From assembly GCF_027568575.1 (NCBI RefSeq), contig NZ_JANUVP010000015.1: 64,000 nt of DNA. One strand, 5' to 3'. Under the pieces are notes generated by a model. The model saw nothing but the letters and a program-made list of their open reading frames with translations, was not told the DNA's origin and made no database searches. Every line of letters starts with the position of its first letter. Position 1 is the stretch's first letter. Positions 27,295-35,061 of this stretch are shown one piece after another. Both the position numbers and the translations under genes were made by a program. The stretch is from Caldifermentibacillus hisashii. GTDB taxonomy: Bacteria > Bacillota > Bacilli > Bacillales > Caldibacillaceae.

Positions 27295-28446
27295 CTATTT
27301 TAACACCGAATGCGCCCATTTTCTAATATCCTTTGCAAAGGGAATCAGCCTTCTTTCTTTCGCCATTTTCCGTACAGGTTCCCCTTTATTAACAAAAGGT
27401 TGTAACCCCTTTATATCTCTTCTTATTTTGGCTTCGATAGGAAAACGGACGATATCCTTCAAATCTTTTTCTTGAACTTCATTTTCCTTCCCAACATGGT
27501 TTAAAATGATGCTCATCCTCGATTTTAATTCAATTCCTAATCGGATTGAGAGTTCCTCAAATTGTTTTAGTACTTTTAATGATGGTGTGTCCGGTACTAA
27601 CACATAATAAATTTTATCGGATTCCTCCAAAGCAGTTACGACTTGGTTATTGATAAAAGATGGAAGATCAATGATAACAAAATCGAAACTTCTTCTACAG
27701 GTTCTCAGAAGCTTCGTTATAAAATCTTCTGATATGGTTTCGGCCACTTCCGCATCGCATGGACTGATTAATACATCCATTTTTGAAAAACTCTCCGTTT
27801 GGGAAACATTGCGAATATGACCTTCATTCAATTCTCTGATTACCGGGGCTAAATCGGCAATCGATCGGTTAGAATTTATTGATATGACCGTCTCAATTCC
27901 GCCAAATTGCAAATTCAGATCAATTAAAATCACCTCAGCCGTCGATTCCAACTTCAATGTTTGTGCGAATGTTGATGCCAATACGGTTTTCCCCGTTCCC
28001 CCGCTACCGCTGAAAAAAGAAATGATTTGACCGCTCCCTCTTACAAAAGTGGAAAAGGTTGTGTCCTGATTGTCCTTGTTCAATTCATAGTTTTTTATAA
28101 TCGTAGGAAGTTTAGCGGCAAATACTCCTTGCTCTTCCGGGAAAACAAAAAACTCTGTTGCTCCGGCTTTTGTAATGCTCCTTAGCAAGGTAAAGTCGGA
28201 AGTTTTTGCAATAAAAATAACTAAAGTTGATGGGCTTGCCGTTTTTATAAATTGAATGTTCTCCACCGCTATATCATTTGTTGGCTGAATAAATATGACG
28301 ATATCCTTCGCTTCCCGGTTTATTTCGCGGACAACGTCAACCGGGTTCACAATTTGGGTTTGGATATGTTCCCCAATTATATTCAGTATTTGATTTTGTA
28401 TAATTTCATCATCACTTACTAATAAGAGCTTTACGTTATCTTCCAC
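27295..28446 (-). CDS. tadZ: TadZ/CpaE pilus localisation ATPase
   Basis: A 383-residue protein with an atypical receiver-like domain (residues 1-110, starting KLLLVSDDEIIQNQ). A ParA/MinD-type ATPase domain follows: deviant Walker A FSGSGGTGKTVLAS near residue 140, then VILIDLNLQFGG and FVIIDLPS. TadZ positions the Tad machine at a cell pole in other bacteria. The GTG start has GAGAGG 8 nt upstream. It lies 12 bp before tadA. Confidence 0.9.
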   Translation of the reverse strand: MEDNVKLLLVSDDEIIQNQILNIIGEHIQTQIVNPVDVVREINREAKDIVIFIQPTNDIAVENIQFIKTASPSTLVIFIAKTSDFTLLRSITKAGATEFFVFPEEQGVFAAKLPTIIKNYELNKDNQDTTFSTFVRGSGQIISFFSGSGGTGKTVLASTFAQTLKLESTAEVILIDLNLQFGGIETVISINSNRSIADLAPVIRELNEGHIRNVSQTESFSKMDVLISPCDAEVAETISEDFITKLLRTCRRSFDFVIIDLPSFINNQVVTALEESDKIYYVLVPDTPSLKVLKQFEELSIRLGIELKSRMSIILNHVGKENEVQEKDLKDIVRFPIEAKIRRDIKGLQPFVNKGEPVRKMAKERRLIPFAKDIRKWAHSVLK

Positions 28447-28518
28447 GTTTCATTCCTCTCCACCTTCAAAACAAGATTTATAGAAAATTATGATCAGCAA
28501 TTCTTATAGATTATGGCT

Positions 28519-29265
28519 TTATGGATTTTCCTGTTGTGACGGATTTTCATTCAATTGTTGCTCAGTTCCGTTTGGCTCAGTTCCGGCTTGTATCTCTTGC
28601 CCTTGGGTTTGTTGTTGCTCTGTTTCTGTCGGTTGACTTTCTATTTGAGTTTCTTCTTTTCCAACATTCGCCTTTAGCACTCGAATATGATCAGCATAAT
28701 TTTGTATATTAATTAATTTAGGTGCATCATCTAAAGGCACCTCTAATGCGACACCGACAAAATCTTTCCCTTTCCCCTGAGCCCATGCTACCGGGACATC
28801 TTTCATAAATAATTCTGTTTTCTTTTCTCCGTTTTCCTCTTTGGAAATAATAATATCAACGCGGTCATTCGTTGTGACAACTTGGTCAAATTGAACCTTA
28901 TCCGATCGATACATTGCCACTAACCGATGATTTGCTTCCCTTAGTTCTGTTGCAGGCTTAAGCATGTTACCGGTAATGATATCATCCTCTTCTAAAGGGA
29001 CAACGGTTACCATGTTGATGAGTTTTTTCTTATCCGTGATGTAGGAATCTAATACATATCGATTGGGGATTTCCATCGTTTTTATTTGACCTTCCGTTAT
29101 TAATGTTCGCGATGGAATACTCCCTGCTGCTACATAAATCTTCGTCATCCCGCCAAGCTCTGCATTTAATGTTCGAACTTTGTCATACACTAAATATCCT
29201 GCAATTGCAGCCAGAACGAATGCCAAGAGTAAAAATATCGTTGCTCGCCTCTTTGACTCTAACAT
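28519..29265 (-). CDS. cpaB: CpaB/RcpC-like pilus protein
   Basis: A 248-residue protein with an N-terminal membrane anchor (IFLLLAFVLAAIAGYLVY) and a SAF domain (PSRTLITEGQIKTMEIP, then VVPLEEDDIITGNML). A second beta-rich part contains DRVDIIISKEE. The last 45 residues are Gln/Glu-rich low complexity (TETEQQQTQGQE), unusual for the family. It is the first gene of the Tad operon, 72 bp before tadZ. The transcription start must lie between 29266 and the structured repeats upstream. Confidence 0.85.
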   Translation of the reverse strand: MLESKRRATIFLLLAFVLAAIAGYLVYDKVRTLNAELGGMTKIYVAAGSIPSRTLITEGQIKTMEIPNRYVLDSYITDKKKLINMVTVVPLEEDDIITGNMLKPATELREANHRLVAMYRSDKVQFDQVVTTNDRVDIIISKEENGEKKTELFMKDVPVAWAQGKGKDFVGVALEVPLDDAPKLINIQNYADHIRVLKANVGKEETQIESQPTETEQQQTQGQEIQAGTEPNGTEQQLNENPSQQENP

Positions 29266-29319
29266 GCTACTACCTCATTTCTACGCCTTAAGTAAAACGG
29301 TTGATGATTCTTACACTTT

Positions 29320-29416
29320 CCCCGGTAAAGTGAAACTTCCATCCGTGGGGGGGTTACTCCCCATGGTTGGTTAGTTGAACCAATCGGGCACTTACGGGCA
29401 CTTATCTTCCTCCCTT
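29320..29416 (+). ncRNA. Structured intergenic motif, copy 1 (csfG-like?)
   Basis: The motif reads GGTAAAGTGAAACTTCCATC, then a G-run and C-run that pair (CCATCCGTGGGG with CCCCATGG). TTAGTTGAACCAATCGGGC, then ACGGGC and a pyrimidine-rich end (CTTCCTCCC) follow. Two more copies exist in the window. I recall motifs of this form scattered in Bacillus genomes and think of the forespore RNA csfG as a candidate family, but cannot confirm that. Strand assigned from the motif orientation only. Confidence 0.45.
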
Positions 29417-29466
29417 ACATCTTGGATTTCTCTTAAAGCATAGAGGAAGATTTAGTGACCGTTTGT

Positions 29467-29566
29467 GCGGGATAAAGTGAAAATTCCAACAGTGCGGATT
29501 TGCTTCATTCCCCCTGTTAGTTAGTTAAAGCAATCAGACCTTTACGAGTAGTTCATCTCCACCTAT
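29467..29566 (+). ncRNA. Structured intergenic motif, copy 2
   Basis: This tandem, degenerate copy lies 150 bp after copy 1: GGGATAAAGTGAAAATTCCA, then CCCCCTGTTAGTTAGTTAAAG, CAATCAGACCTTTACG and a pyrimidine end (TCATCTCCACC). Covarying changes relative to copy 1 were not examined quantitatively. Confidence 0.4.
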
Positions 29567-29937
29567 TTTCATTGTAACTTGAGGCTGGTGTCCTACTACC
29601 CGTTAAGATGGGACAAGTAAAATATATAAATTTTAAAAAATTATTATTACTTGTTTTAATAAATACCAATTAATTTAAAGTGCGTCAATATCTCAAAAAA
29701 TATGTCGAATTTTGTCTCGTTCTTTTATCCTATATTTATTGTGAAATCGAGATAATTTTAGGAATAAAGTCTTAGGTCATTTTATTCTCACTTTTGACAA
29801 TCCTTACCATATTTTGTAAAAACAATATTGTTTTTTTACAAATATTACAATTCGTGGGGCTTTATTCCTCTTTTTTTAATGCCTTTGTTATTTAAACAAA
29901 TGACAGTTTTCGACAAAAACTTTTTGTGCAAAAGTAA

Positions 29938-30178
29938 AATAAAGAAAACTCGGCGATTGCCGATCCTTTAGGCGAAAGCAGAGCCGTAGTCAGCGAAAAT
30001 ACATTTTCGCTTGCGAGGTAATGCTACCGAAGCTTCTCTAGTTCACCGAAAAAATATAAAATTTTTTCGGCTGCGATGTATTCCAGTGAAGCTTTCCTTA
30101 TGCACTTATACTTAATTCTTAAAATTTCCAACTACGTCGAATTCGCTTCTTTGCTGGAAATTTATACTTTCTTAACGT
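29938..30178. repeat. Dispersed nested-hairpin repeat, copy 1
   Basis: This element contains perfect short hairpins in series: ACTCGGCGATTGCCGA, AGCGAAAATACATTTTCGCT and CCGAAAAAATATAAAATTTTTTCGG. The tail ends in a TATACTTTC segment. Copies or parts recur at 49881-50063, 55911-56020 (reverse) and 37138-37197. It is non-coding and probably mobile or recombinogenic in the past. Confidence 0.7.
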
Positions 30179-30179
30179 A

Positions 30180-30211
30180 TAAAAAAAGCGACTGTTCAAA
30201 AACAATCGCTT
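30180..30211 (-). terminator. Terminator of the HAD phosphatase gene
   Basis: On the minus strand AAGCGATTGTTTTTGAACAGTCGCTT is followed by TTTTTT, a clear intrinsic terminator, 110 nt after the HAD stop. Confidence 0.75.
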
Positions 30212-30321
30212 GATGATGATTCTCCTTTAATTCAGAGAAGGGAATGAATGTGTTTGCATATTTTCCATTGTTCATATTCATTTAAATTTGGCTTCAACTT
30301 TTTGAAAACAACCTTTGAAAA

Positions 30322-31104
30322 TTAAATCAGCCCCATCATTTTCAAACCGTGTTGTATCCCGTCATGATCCACTGACTTGGTTACGTATTTCGCTACAGAT
30401 TTTACTTTTTCTTCGGCATTCCCCATTGCAACACTATTATGAATGGTAGAGAGCATTTGCATATCATTGAGACCATCGCCAAATGCATATTGCCGTTCTT
30501 CCGGAAAGCCTAATTTTTCAATAATTTTTTCAATGCCCTTCGCTTTTGACCCGCCTTTGGGGAGGACATCAACTGAAACCGGATGCCATCTGACAAAATC
30601 AAATTCCGGAAAAGCCATCTCGTATTGTTTTTCCTCTCCCTCTGGACAAAACAATAACGCTTGGTACAATTCCCGTCCCACATAATATTCCGGATCAAGC
30701 GAAGGATAGCGATCAATTTTCAAAGTGTTGATACTTTCTTTCACATAGGGATGTTCCGGAATGTTGGTTTTCATATCTTTATGATCCATATATGCCACGG
30801 GATAATGATGACTCAGTGCTGCTTCTGTTAATTTTTCTACAGCATCCGTCCTCAACGGATTTTTGTACAGTACTTTACCATTTAATACAACATATTGTCC
30901 ATTGTAACTAACATATGTATCAATCCCCAACTCTCTCCGCAAATTTTCAAACATAAAGGGTGCTCTTCCGGTAGCGATAGCAACTACATGCCCTCGTTCC
31001 TTCAATTTAAAAACGGCTTCTTTCGTTGAATGGGGTAGTTTTTTGTTAGAATCAAGTAACGTTCCATCAATATCAAAAAAAATTACACTGCGATTTTTTG
31101 TCAA
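30322..31104 (-). CDS. Cof-type HAD phosphatase
   Basis: A HAD superfamily hydrolase of about 260 residues (Cof/YidA type), expected to dephosphorylate sugar phosphates or cofactors such as FMN or PLP. Motif I is FFDIDGTLLD (nucleophile Asp), motif II the Thr in AIATG, motif III Lys in PKGGSKAKG, and motif IV FGDGLNDMQML. The large C2-type cap lies between II and III. I choose the TTG at 31104 with GAAGGTGAG 4-5 nt upstream; a longer frame to 31161 has no such site. Confidence 0.85.
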   Translation of the reverse strand: MTKNRSVIFFDIDGTLLDSNKKLPHSTKEAVFKLKERGHVVAIATGRAPFMFENLRRELGIDTYVSYNGQYVVLNGKVLYKNPLRTDAVEKLTEAALSHHYPVAYMDHKDMKTNIPEHPYVKESINTLKIDRYPSLDPEYYVGRELYQALLFCPEGEEKQYEMAFPEFDFVRWHPVSVDVLPKGGSKAKGIEKIIEKLGFPEERQYAFGDGLNDMQMLSTIHNSVAMGNAEEKVKSVAKYVTKSVDHDGIQHGLKMMGLI

Positions 31105-31184
31105 TGCACTCACCTTCAAAATATGTCTTTCTCTTAGTTTAAACGTTGAAAAGGATTTCATGTCAACAATTATTAAGAAATTGA

Positions 31185-31219
31185 ATAAAAAAAGAAAAGC
31201 TCAGAGCGTCCGAGCTTTC
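31185..31219 (-). terminator. Terminator of the 31259 gene
   Basis: On the minus strand GAAAGCTC and GAGCTTTTC form the stem, followed by TTTTTTTATTC, about 40 nt after the stop codon at 31259. Confidence 0.75.
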
Positions 31220-31258
31220 ATTTTCTGCCTGTTTTTAGTGAGAGAAGGAGAAAACTGT

Positions 31259-32203
31259 TTAATTTTTATCTATGAAACTTTCTACTTCATTCATCGCCTG
31301 CTCATCATCCATATAAGCGATGATTTTCTCGATAATCTTTTTATTTTCCAGCATTGCTTTGCGAAAATCTGATTCGACATTATGATCATCAGTTTCACTG
31401 ATATCATCAATAATCAATTTTGCCAAAATTACACGCATTACATGGATGTCGTCAATCTCTACAACCCGCTGCCAAGCTTCTTCTGTCAGAACAAGATTTT
31501 GTTTTTCATAAACATATACGGCAAAAGCACGTTTTAAGTACTCAATCGGTTGCATATAGAGTACCTTTTTAAACAAATCTGCATTGACATCAGTGAAAAA
31601 TCTGTTTATGGCATAGGCAACCATTTTTATCTTCAATTCCTGTGCTTCCGTTAGTGCGACTGAATCACCGTCATAATACAAAAACGCATCTTCATCTGCC
31701 ATATACGTTTTCCCATCCGTATTTTGCTCAGCTAACTGTAGAACATGAGCAATTCGAAAATGAAACAGCGATAACTTTTGTTCAATTCTTTCCAGTTCAC
31801 CCTGCAAAAGCGTGTCAATATTACTTGACAATTCCGGAAAATGAGTTTTAAATTTTTTAGCAACTTCTTCCACTGGAATATATGTTTTTATTTCGCGACC
31901 AGTAAACATCATATCAAGCATTGCAGTTCCCAGTTGCCTCTCAACAATGTGCGGATGCCCGGGAACTTTGCCGAAAACGTCCATGAAAGAAAATTTTTCA
32001 GGTGGCAAACAAATCCACGTGCCTGCAATTGCCCGAATCAAATCGGAAGCCAAATATTTTGGTCCGGTTTCAGTTTTACAAGCCATGTTTATCAACCCAT
32101 CTATATCATTTGTTAAATTCAGATAATAAGTAAATAATTTTACGGCACCAACCATATTCGGTGATGAATAAGTCTTTATTGGTATAGATAAGTTTTTTTG
32201 CAC
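31259..32203 (-). CDS. Hypothetical protein of 314 residues
   Basis: I do not recognise this gene. The product is soluble and mostly helical, with no signal peptide or membrane helix. Visible features are an acidic patch (DDISETDDHNVESD) and a segment EDAFLYYDGDSVALTEAQELKIK. It is flanked by its own terminator and by the aminopeptidase terminator upstream, so it is probably a single transcription unit. Confidence 0.65.
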   Translation of the reverse strand: MQKNLSIPIKTYSSPNMVGAVKLFTYYLNLTNDIDGLINMACKTETGPKYLASDLIRAIAGTWICLPPEKFSFMDVFGKVPGHPHIVERQLGTAMLDMMFTGREIKTYIPVEEVAKKFKTHFPELSSNIDTLLQGELERIEQKLSLFHFRIAHVLQLAEQNTDGKTYMADEDAFLYYDGDSVALTEAQELKIKMVAYAINRFFTDVNADLFKKVLYMQPIEYLKRAFAVYVYEKQNLVLTEEAWQRVVEIDDIHVMRVILAKLIIDDISETDDHNVESDFRKAMLENKKIIEKIIAYMDDEQAMNEVESFIDKN

Positions 32204-32212
32204 TTTTTTATA

Positions 32213-32248
32213 GAAAAAAAGGGGGGAATAGACATCGCCCCCTTTTTT
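32213..32248 (-). terminator. Terminator of the aminopeptidase gene
   Basis: AAAAAGGGGGCGATG and ATTCCCCCCTTTTTT on the minus strand make a strong GC stem with a T-tract directly after the stop at 32252. Confidence 0.9.
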
Positions 32249-32251
32249 ACA

Positions 32252-33496
32252 TTAAATCGCCCAATCCCCGTTACGGAAAACGGGTACGACTGTGCCGTCT
32301 TTTTTAATGCCATCGATATTCATTTCACTGGAACCGATCATGAAATCAACATGAACATGAGATGTGTTAATTCCTTTTGCTTTTAACTCTTCTTCACTCA
32401 TTTTCGTACCGCCTTCTATATTCGTTGGATAGGCAGAACCAATTGCCAAATGGTTAGAGGCATTTTCGTCAAATAATGTATTAAAGAAGGTTATTCCTGA
32501 CTGAGAAATTGGTGACGGATCCGGAACAAGCGCAACTTCCCCTAAACCTGTCGCACCTTCATTTTCAAAAACGAGTTTCTTAATAACTGCATCTCCTTTT
32601 TCCGCTGAGATATCAACTATTTTGCCATCTTTAAAATGAACTTCAATTCCTTCAATTAATGTTCCTGCATAGCTAAGTGGTTTGGTGCTACGAACAACAC
32701 CATCCATCCGACGGGTATCAGGCGCGGTAAACACTTCTTCTGTCGGCATATTGGCGATGAAGATTTCTCCTTTAGGATTGTGGCTTCCGGCACTTGCCCA
32801 AATATGATTTTCCGGCAATCCTAACGTCAAATCCGTTCCCGGTGCTGTATAGTGGAGGGCACTAAACTGAATTTCATTTAGTTTATCTGCTTTTTTCTTC
32901 AATGTCTCTACATGTTGGTCCCAAGCAGTAATCGGATCATCTTCATAAACACGACAAGTTTTGAAAATTTGGTCCCATAACGCATCAACTTGTTCTTCTG
33001 TTGTGGCTAAATCCGGAAATACTTTTGCAGCCCAACCGGCACCGGCCGCAGCAGCAACTGTCCATTTTACTTCATCATTTTGAGTTGCTGTCAGTTGTGT
33101 CTTAAATGCTTTTGACGCTACTTTTTGATATGCTGTTATTTTTTCCGGATCAATATCATTTAATAATCCCGGATCACTTGAAACAATGGAAAGCCGACTA
33201 ACCCGATGATTTAAGATATGATCTTCAACTTCTTCAATTTCATATTTTGGAATATCCGTTAGTACTTCTGTCGGTTGGTGTTGATAATGCATTTTACCAA
33301 TGGCATCATCACTCCATTTTACGACCACTTTTTCGGCTCCTAATTTATAAGCTTCTTCTGTAATTAAGCGAGCGAGTGGGGCTTGATCCACAGTAATCGT
33401 CATTTTTACCCAGTCACCCGGTTGCACATTAATTCCTTTTACAGCAAGTAGTTTCGCATATTTCTGTAAATTCTTTTCAAAGTTTGGCAAAACCAT
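32252..33496 (-). CDS. ampS: M29 family metallo-aminopeptidase (AmpS/PepS type)
   Basis: A 414-residue cytosolic exopeptidase that removes N-terminal residues from peptides using two metal ions. Family features are the N-terminal FEKNLQKYAKLLAVKGINVQPGD, the acidic EGIEVHFKDGKIVDISAE and NEGATGLGEVALVPDPSPIS with its metal-ligand Glu. Near the end, NHLAIGSAYP and HVHVDFMIGS supply His and Asp ligands. Length matches the family. Gene symbol by family resemblance to Bacillus AmpS. Confidence 0.9.
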   Translation of the reverse strand: MVLPNFEKNLQKYAKLLAVKGINVQPGDWVKMTITVDQAPLARLITEEAYKLGAEKVVVKWSDDAIGKMHYQHQPTEVLTDIPKYEIEEVEDHILNHRVSRLSIVSSDPGLLNDIDPEKITAYQKVASKAFKTQLTATQNDEVKWTVAAAAGAGWAAKVFPDLATTEEQVDALWDQIFKTCRVYEDDPITAWDQHVETLKKKADKLNEIQFSALHYTAPGTDLTLGLPENHIWASAGSHNPKGEIFIANMPTEEVFTAPDTRRMDGVVRSTKPLSYAGTLIEGIEVHFKDGKIVDISAEKGDAVIKKLVFENEGATGLGEVALVPDPSPISQSGITFFNTLFDENASNHLAIGSAYPTNIEGGTKMSEEELKAKGINTSHVHVDFMIGSSEMNIDGIKKDGTVVPVFRNGDWAI

Positions 33497-33628
33497 TTGT
33501 CATTCCTCCATTCAAATATGTACATATTCTATATCAACATAGTTTTCCATTTTCTGCAAGTATTGGACAATGTATTAATTTTGTTTTGTTGAACGCCAAT
33601 TAATACATATATAATAGTAGAAACTGGA

Positions 33629-33652
33629 AAAAACCATTCCTAAAATGGTAAA
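33629..33652 (-). terminator. Short terminator after the small gene at 33656
   Basis: ACCATT and AATGGT pair around TTAGG, followed by TTTTTTCC on the minus strand, immediately after the small open frame. This placement supports the reality of that gene. Confidence 0.6.
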
Positions 33653-33655
33653 TTT

Positions 33656-33808
33656 TCATTTTTTATTTGTTTTATCTGTTTGATTGTTTGAATTTTTTAG
33701 CAGAGGTTGTTTATGAAATTTGGTCAGCTCATCATTTGTTTGTAAAACAGATGAACCTAAATTATTATTCAATGCACCTTCTTCGTTTAGTCTTTCTTTT
33801 TTTGCCAT
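33656..33808 (-). CDS. Small hydrophilic protein, 50 residues
   Basis: This short frame begins at an ATG with GGGAGGT about 5 nt upstream and is followed at once by a terminator. The product (start MAKKERLNEEGALNNN) is polar, rich in Asn, Lys and Gln, and lacks aromatic residues except one Phe. The composition resembles small spore proteins, but it matches none I can name. Confidence 0.55.
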   Translation of the reverse strand: MAKKERLNEEGALNNNLGSSVLQTNDELTKFHKQPLLKNSNNQTDKTNKK

Positions 33809-33908
33809 AAAATTACCTCCCAATCTGTATAATGATTTCCTTATTTTATCCGTTTATTTTAAATGCAATACATGATCAAGAGGAAACTAGATTTTTCATA
33901 GTAAACAA

Positions 33909-34814
33909 TTATTTTTTCACAAGCAAATCTTTCAATGCTTTTTCAACGGTGGGAAATTCGAATTCAAATCCTTCGTCCAGTAACACGCTCGGTAAAACCT
34001 TTTGACCTTCAAGGACAAGCTTACTTTTTTCTCCAAGAACAAGTTTTAATAAAAATGAAGGGGCCGGGAACCAATGAGGTCGCCTTAATACAAAGCTGAT
34101 AGTCCGACCCAATTCCTCCATTCTAACAGGATTTGGTGCGACGACATTTACTGGCCCGCGAACACGATCATTTTCCATAACAAACACGATGGCCCGAACG
34201 GCATCTATTACATGAATCCAAGATACCCATTGTTTACCTGAACCAACTGTCCCGCCGGCAAACAATTTATAAGGTAAAGTCATCAGGGGTAATGCACCAC
34301 CGTCATTGCCAAGTACGACACCAAATCGCATAAAAACCGTTCTGATGCCGAATTGTTCTGCTTCTTTTGCCTTCTTCTCCCAATCAATAACGGTCTTAGC
34401 CAGAAAGTCATTCGATTTGTCCGATGATTTTTCGGTATATATTGCATCGAATGAAGACGGGTAAATACCAACTGCACTTGCATTAATTAAGATCGCCGGT
34501 TTCTGAGGCAAAAGCTTAATAATTCGTAATAATTCTTCCGTTGCTTCCATCCGACTTTGGTAAATTTCCTTCTGATGTTTTTTTGTCCATCTTCCGTCAT
34601 TAATAGATACACCGGCTAAATTGATATAGACATCCGTATTTTCTAACTTTTCCTCAAGATTTGATGATCCGTTTAGCCATGTCACATATTCCACATTTGA
34701 ACATAAACTATTTCCACTTCTTGTTAACACAATAATTTCATGCCCTTGTTGTATAAGAAAATTCGTTAACTTATTCCCAATAAAGCCGCGCCCTCCGGCA
34801 ATAACAATTTTCAT
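33909..34814 (-). CDS. TIGR01777-type NAD(P)-dependent epimerase (YfcH/YfhF-like)
   Basis: A 301-residue extended short-chain dehydrogenase. The Rossmann motif is IAGGRGFIGNKL at the N-terminus, and NLAGVSINDGRW and ASAVGIYPSS mark the TIGR01777 (SDR39U1) subgroup. A C-terminal DUF1731-like tail follows (LRRPHWFPAPSFLLKLVLGE). The ATG at 34814 has TGGGGTGA at 5 nt. The substrate of this group is not established; some members affect cell division. Confidence 0.85.
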   Translation of the reverse strand: MKIVIAGGRGFIGNKLTNFLIQQGHEIIVLTRSGNSLCSNVEYVTWLNGSSNLEEKLENTDVYINLAGVSINDGRWTKKHQKEIYQSRMEATEELLRIIKLLPQKPAILINASAVGIYPSSFDAIYTEKSSDKSNDFLAKTVIDWEKKAKEAEQFGIRTVFMRFGVVLGNDGGALPLMTLPYKLFAGGTVGSGKQWVSWIHVIDAVRAIVFVMENDRVRGPVNVVAPNPVRMEELGRTISFVLRRPHWFPAPSFLLKLVLGEKSKLVLEGQKVLPSVLLDEGFEFEFPTVEKALKDLLVKK

Positions 34815-35061
34815 GCCCCTCACCCCAACCGCTAAAATGATTTACAGACTTTTGAAAAACTATTCTGGCTAAATCAACGACAATTGATACAAAAAACCGG
34901 TTTATCCGCCATTCTTCGGTCTTCGTTCAAAACATCTCAATAGATTATATTTTTCAAAGCATAATTTTTATGAATGATGTAATTATTTTGAATTGTTAGA
35001 AGGGGTTTGACTGCAGTGAGTGCCCTTCCTTTTTTTAATATAAAGTGGAAACTATATACCT

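Larger units (their letters stand above)
29266..30180. other. Gene-free stretch with structured repeats
   Basis: No gene was seen. The interval carries two copies of a structured RNA-like motif (29320-29566), an A/T-rich part (29580-29930) that may hold the Tad operon promoter, and a long nested-hairpin repeat (29938-30178). Confidence 0.6.
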
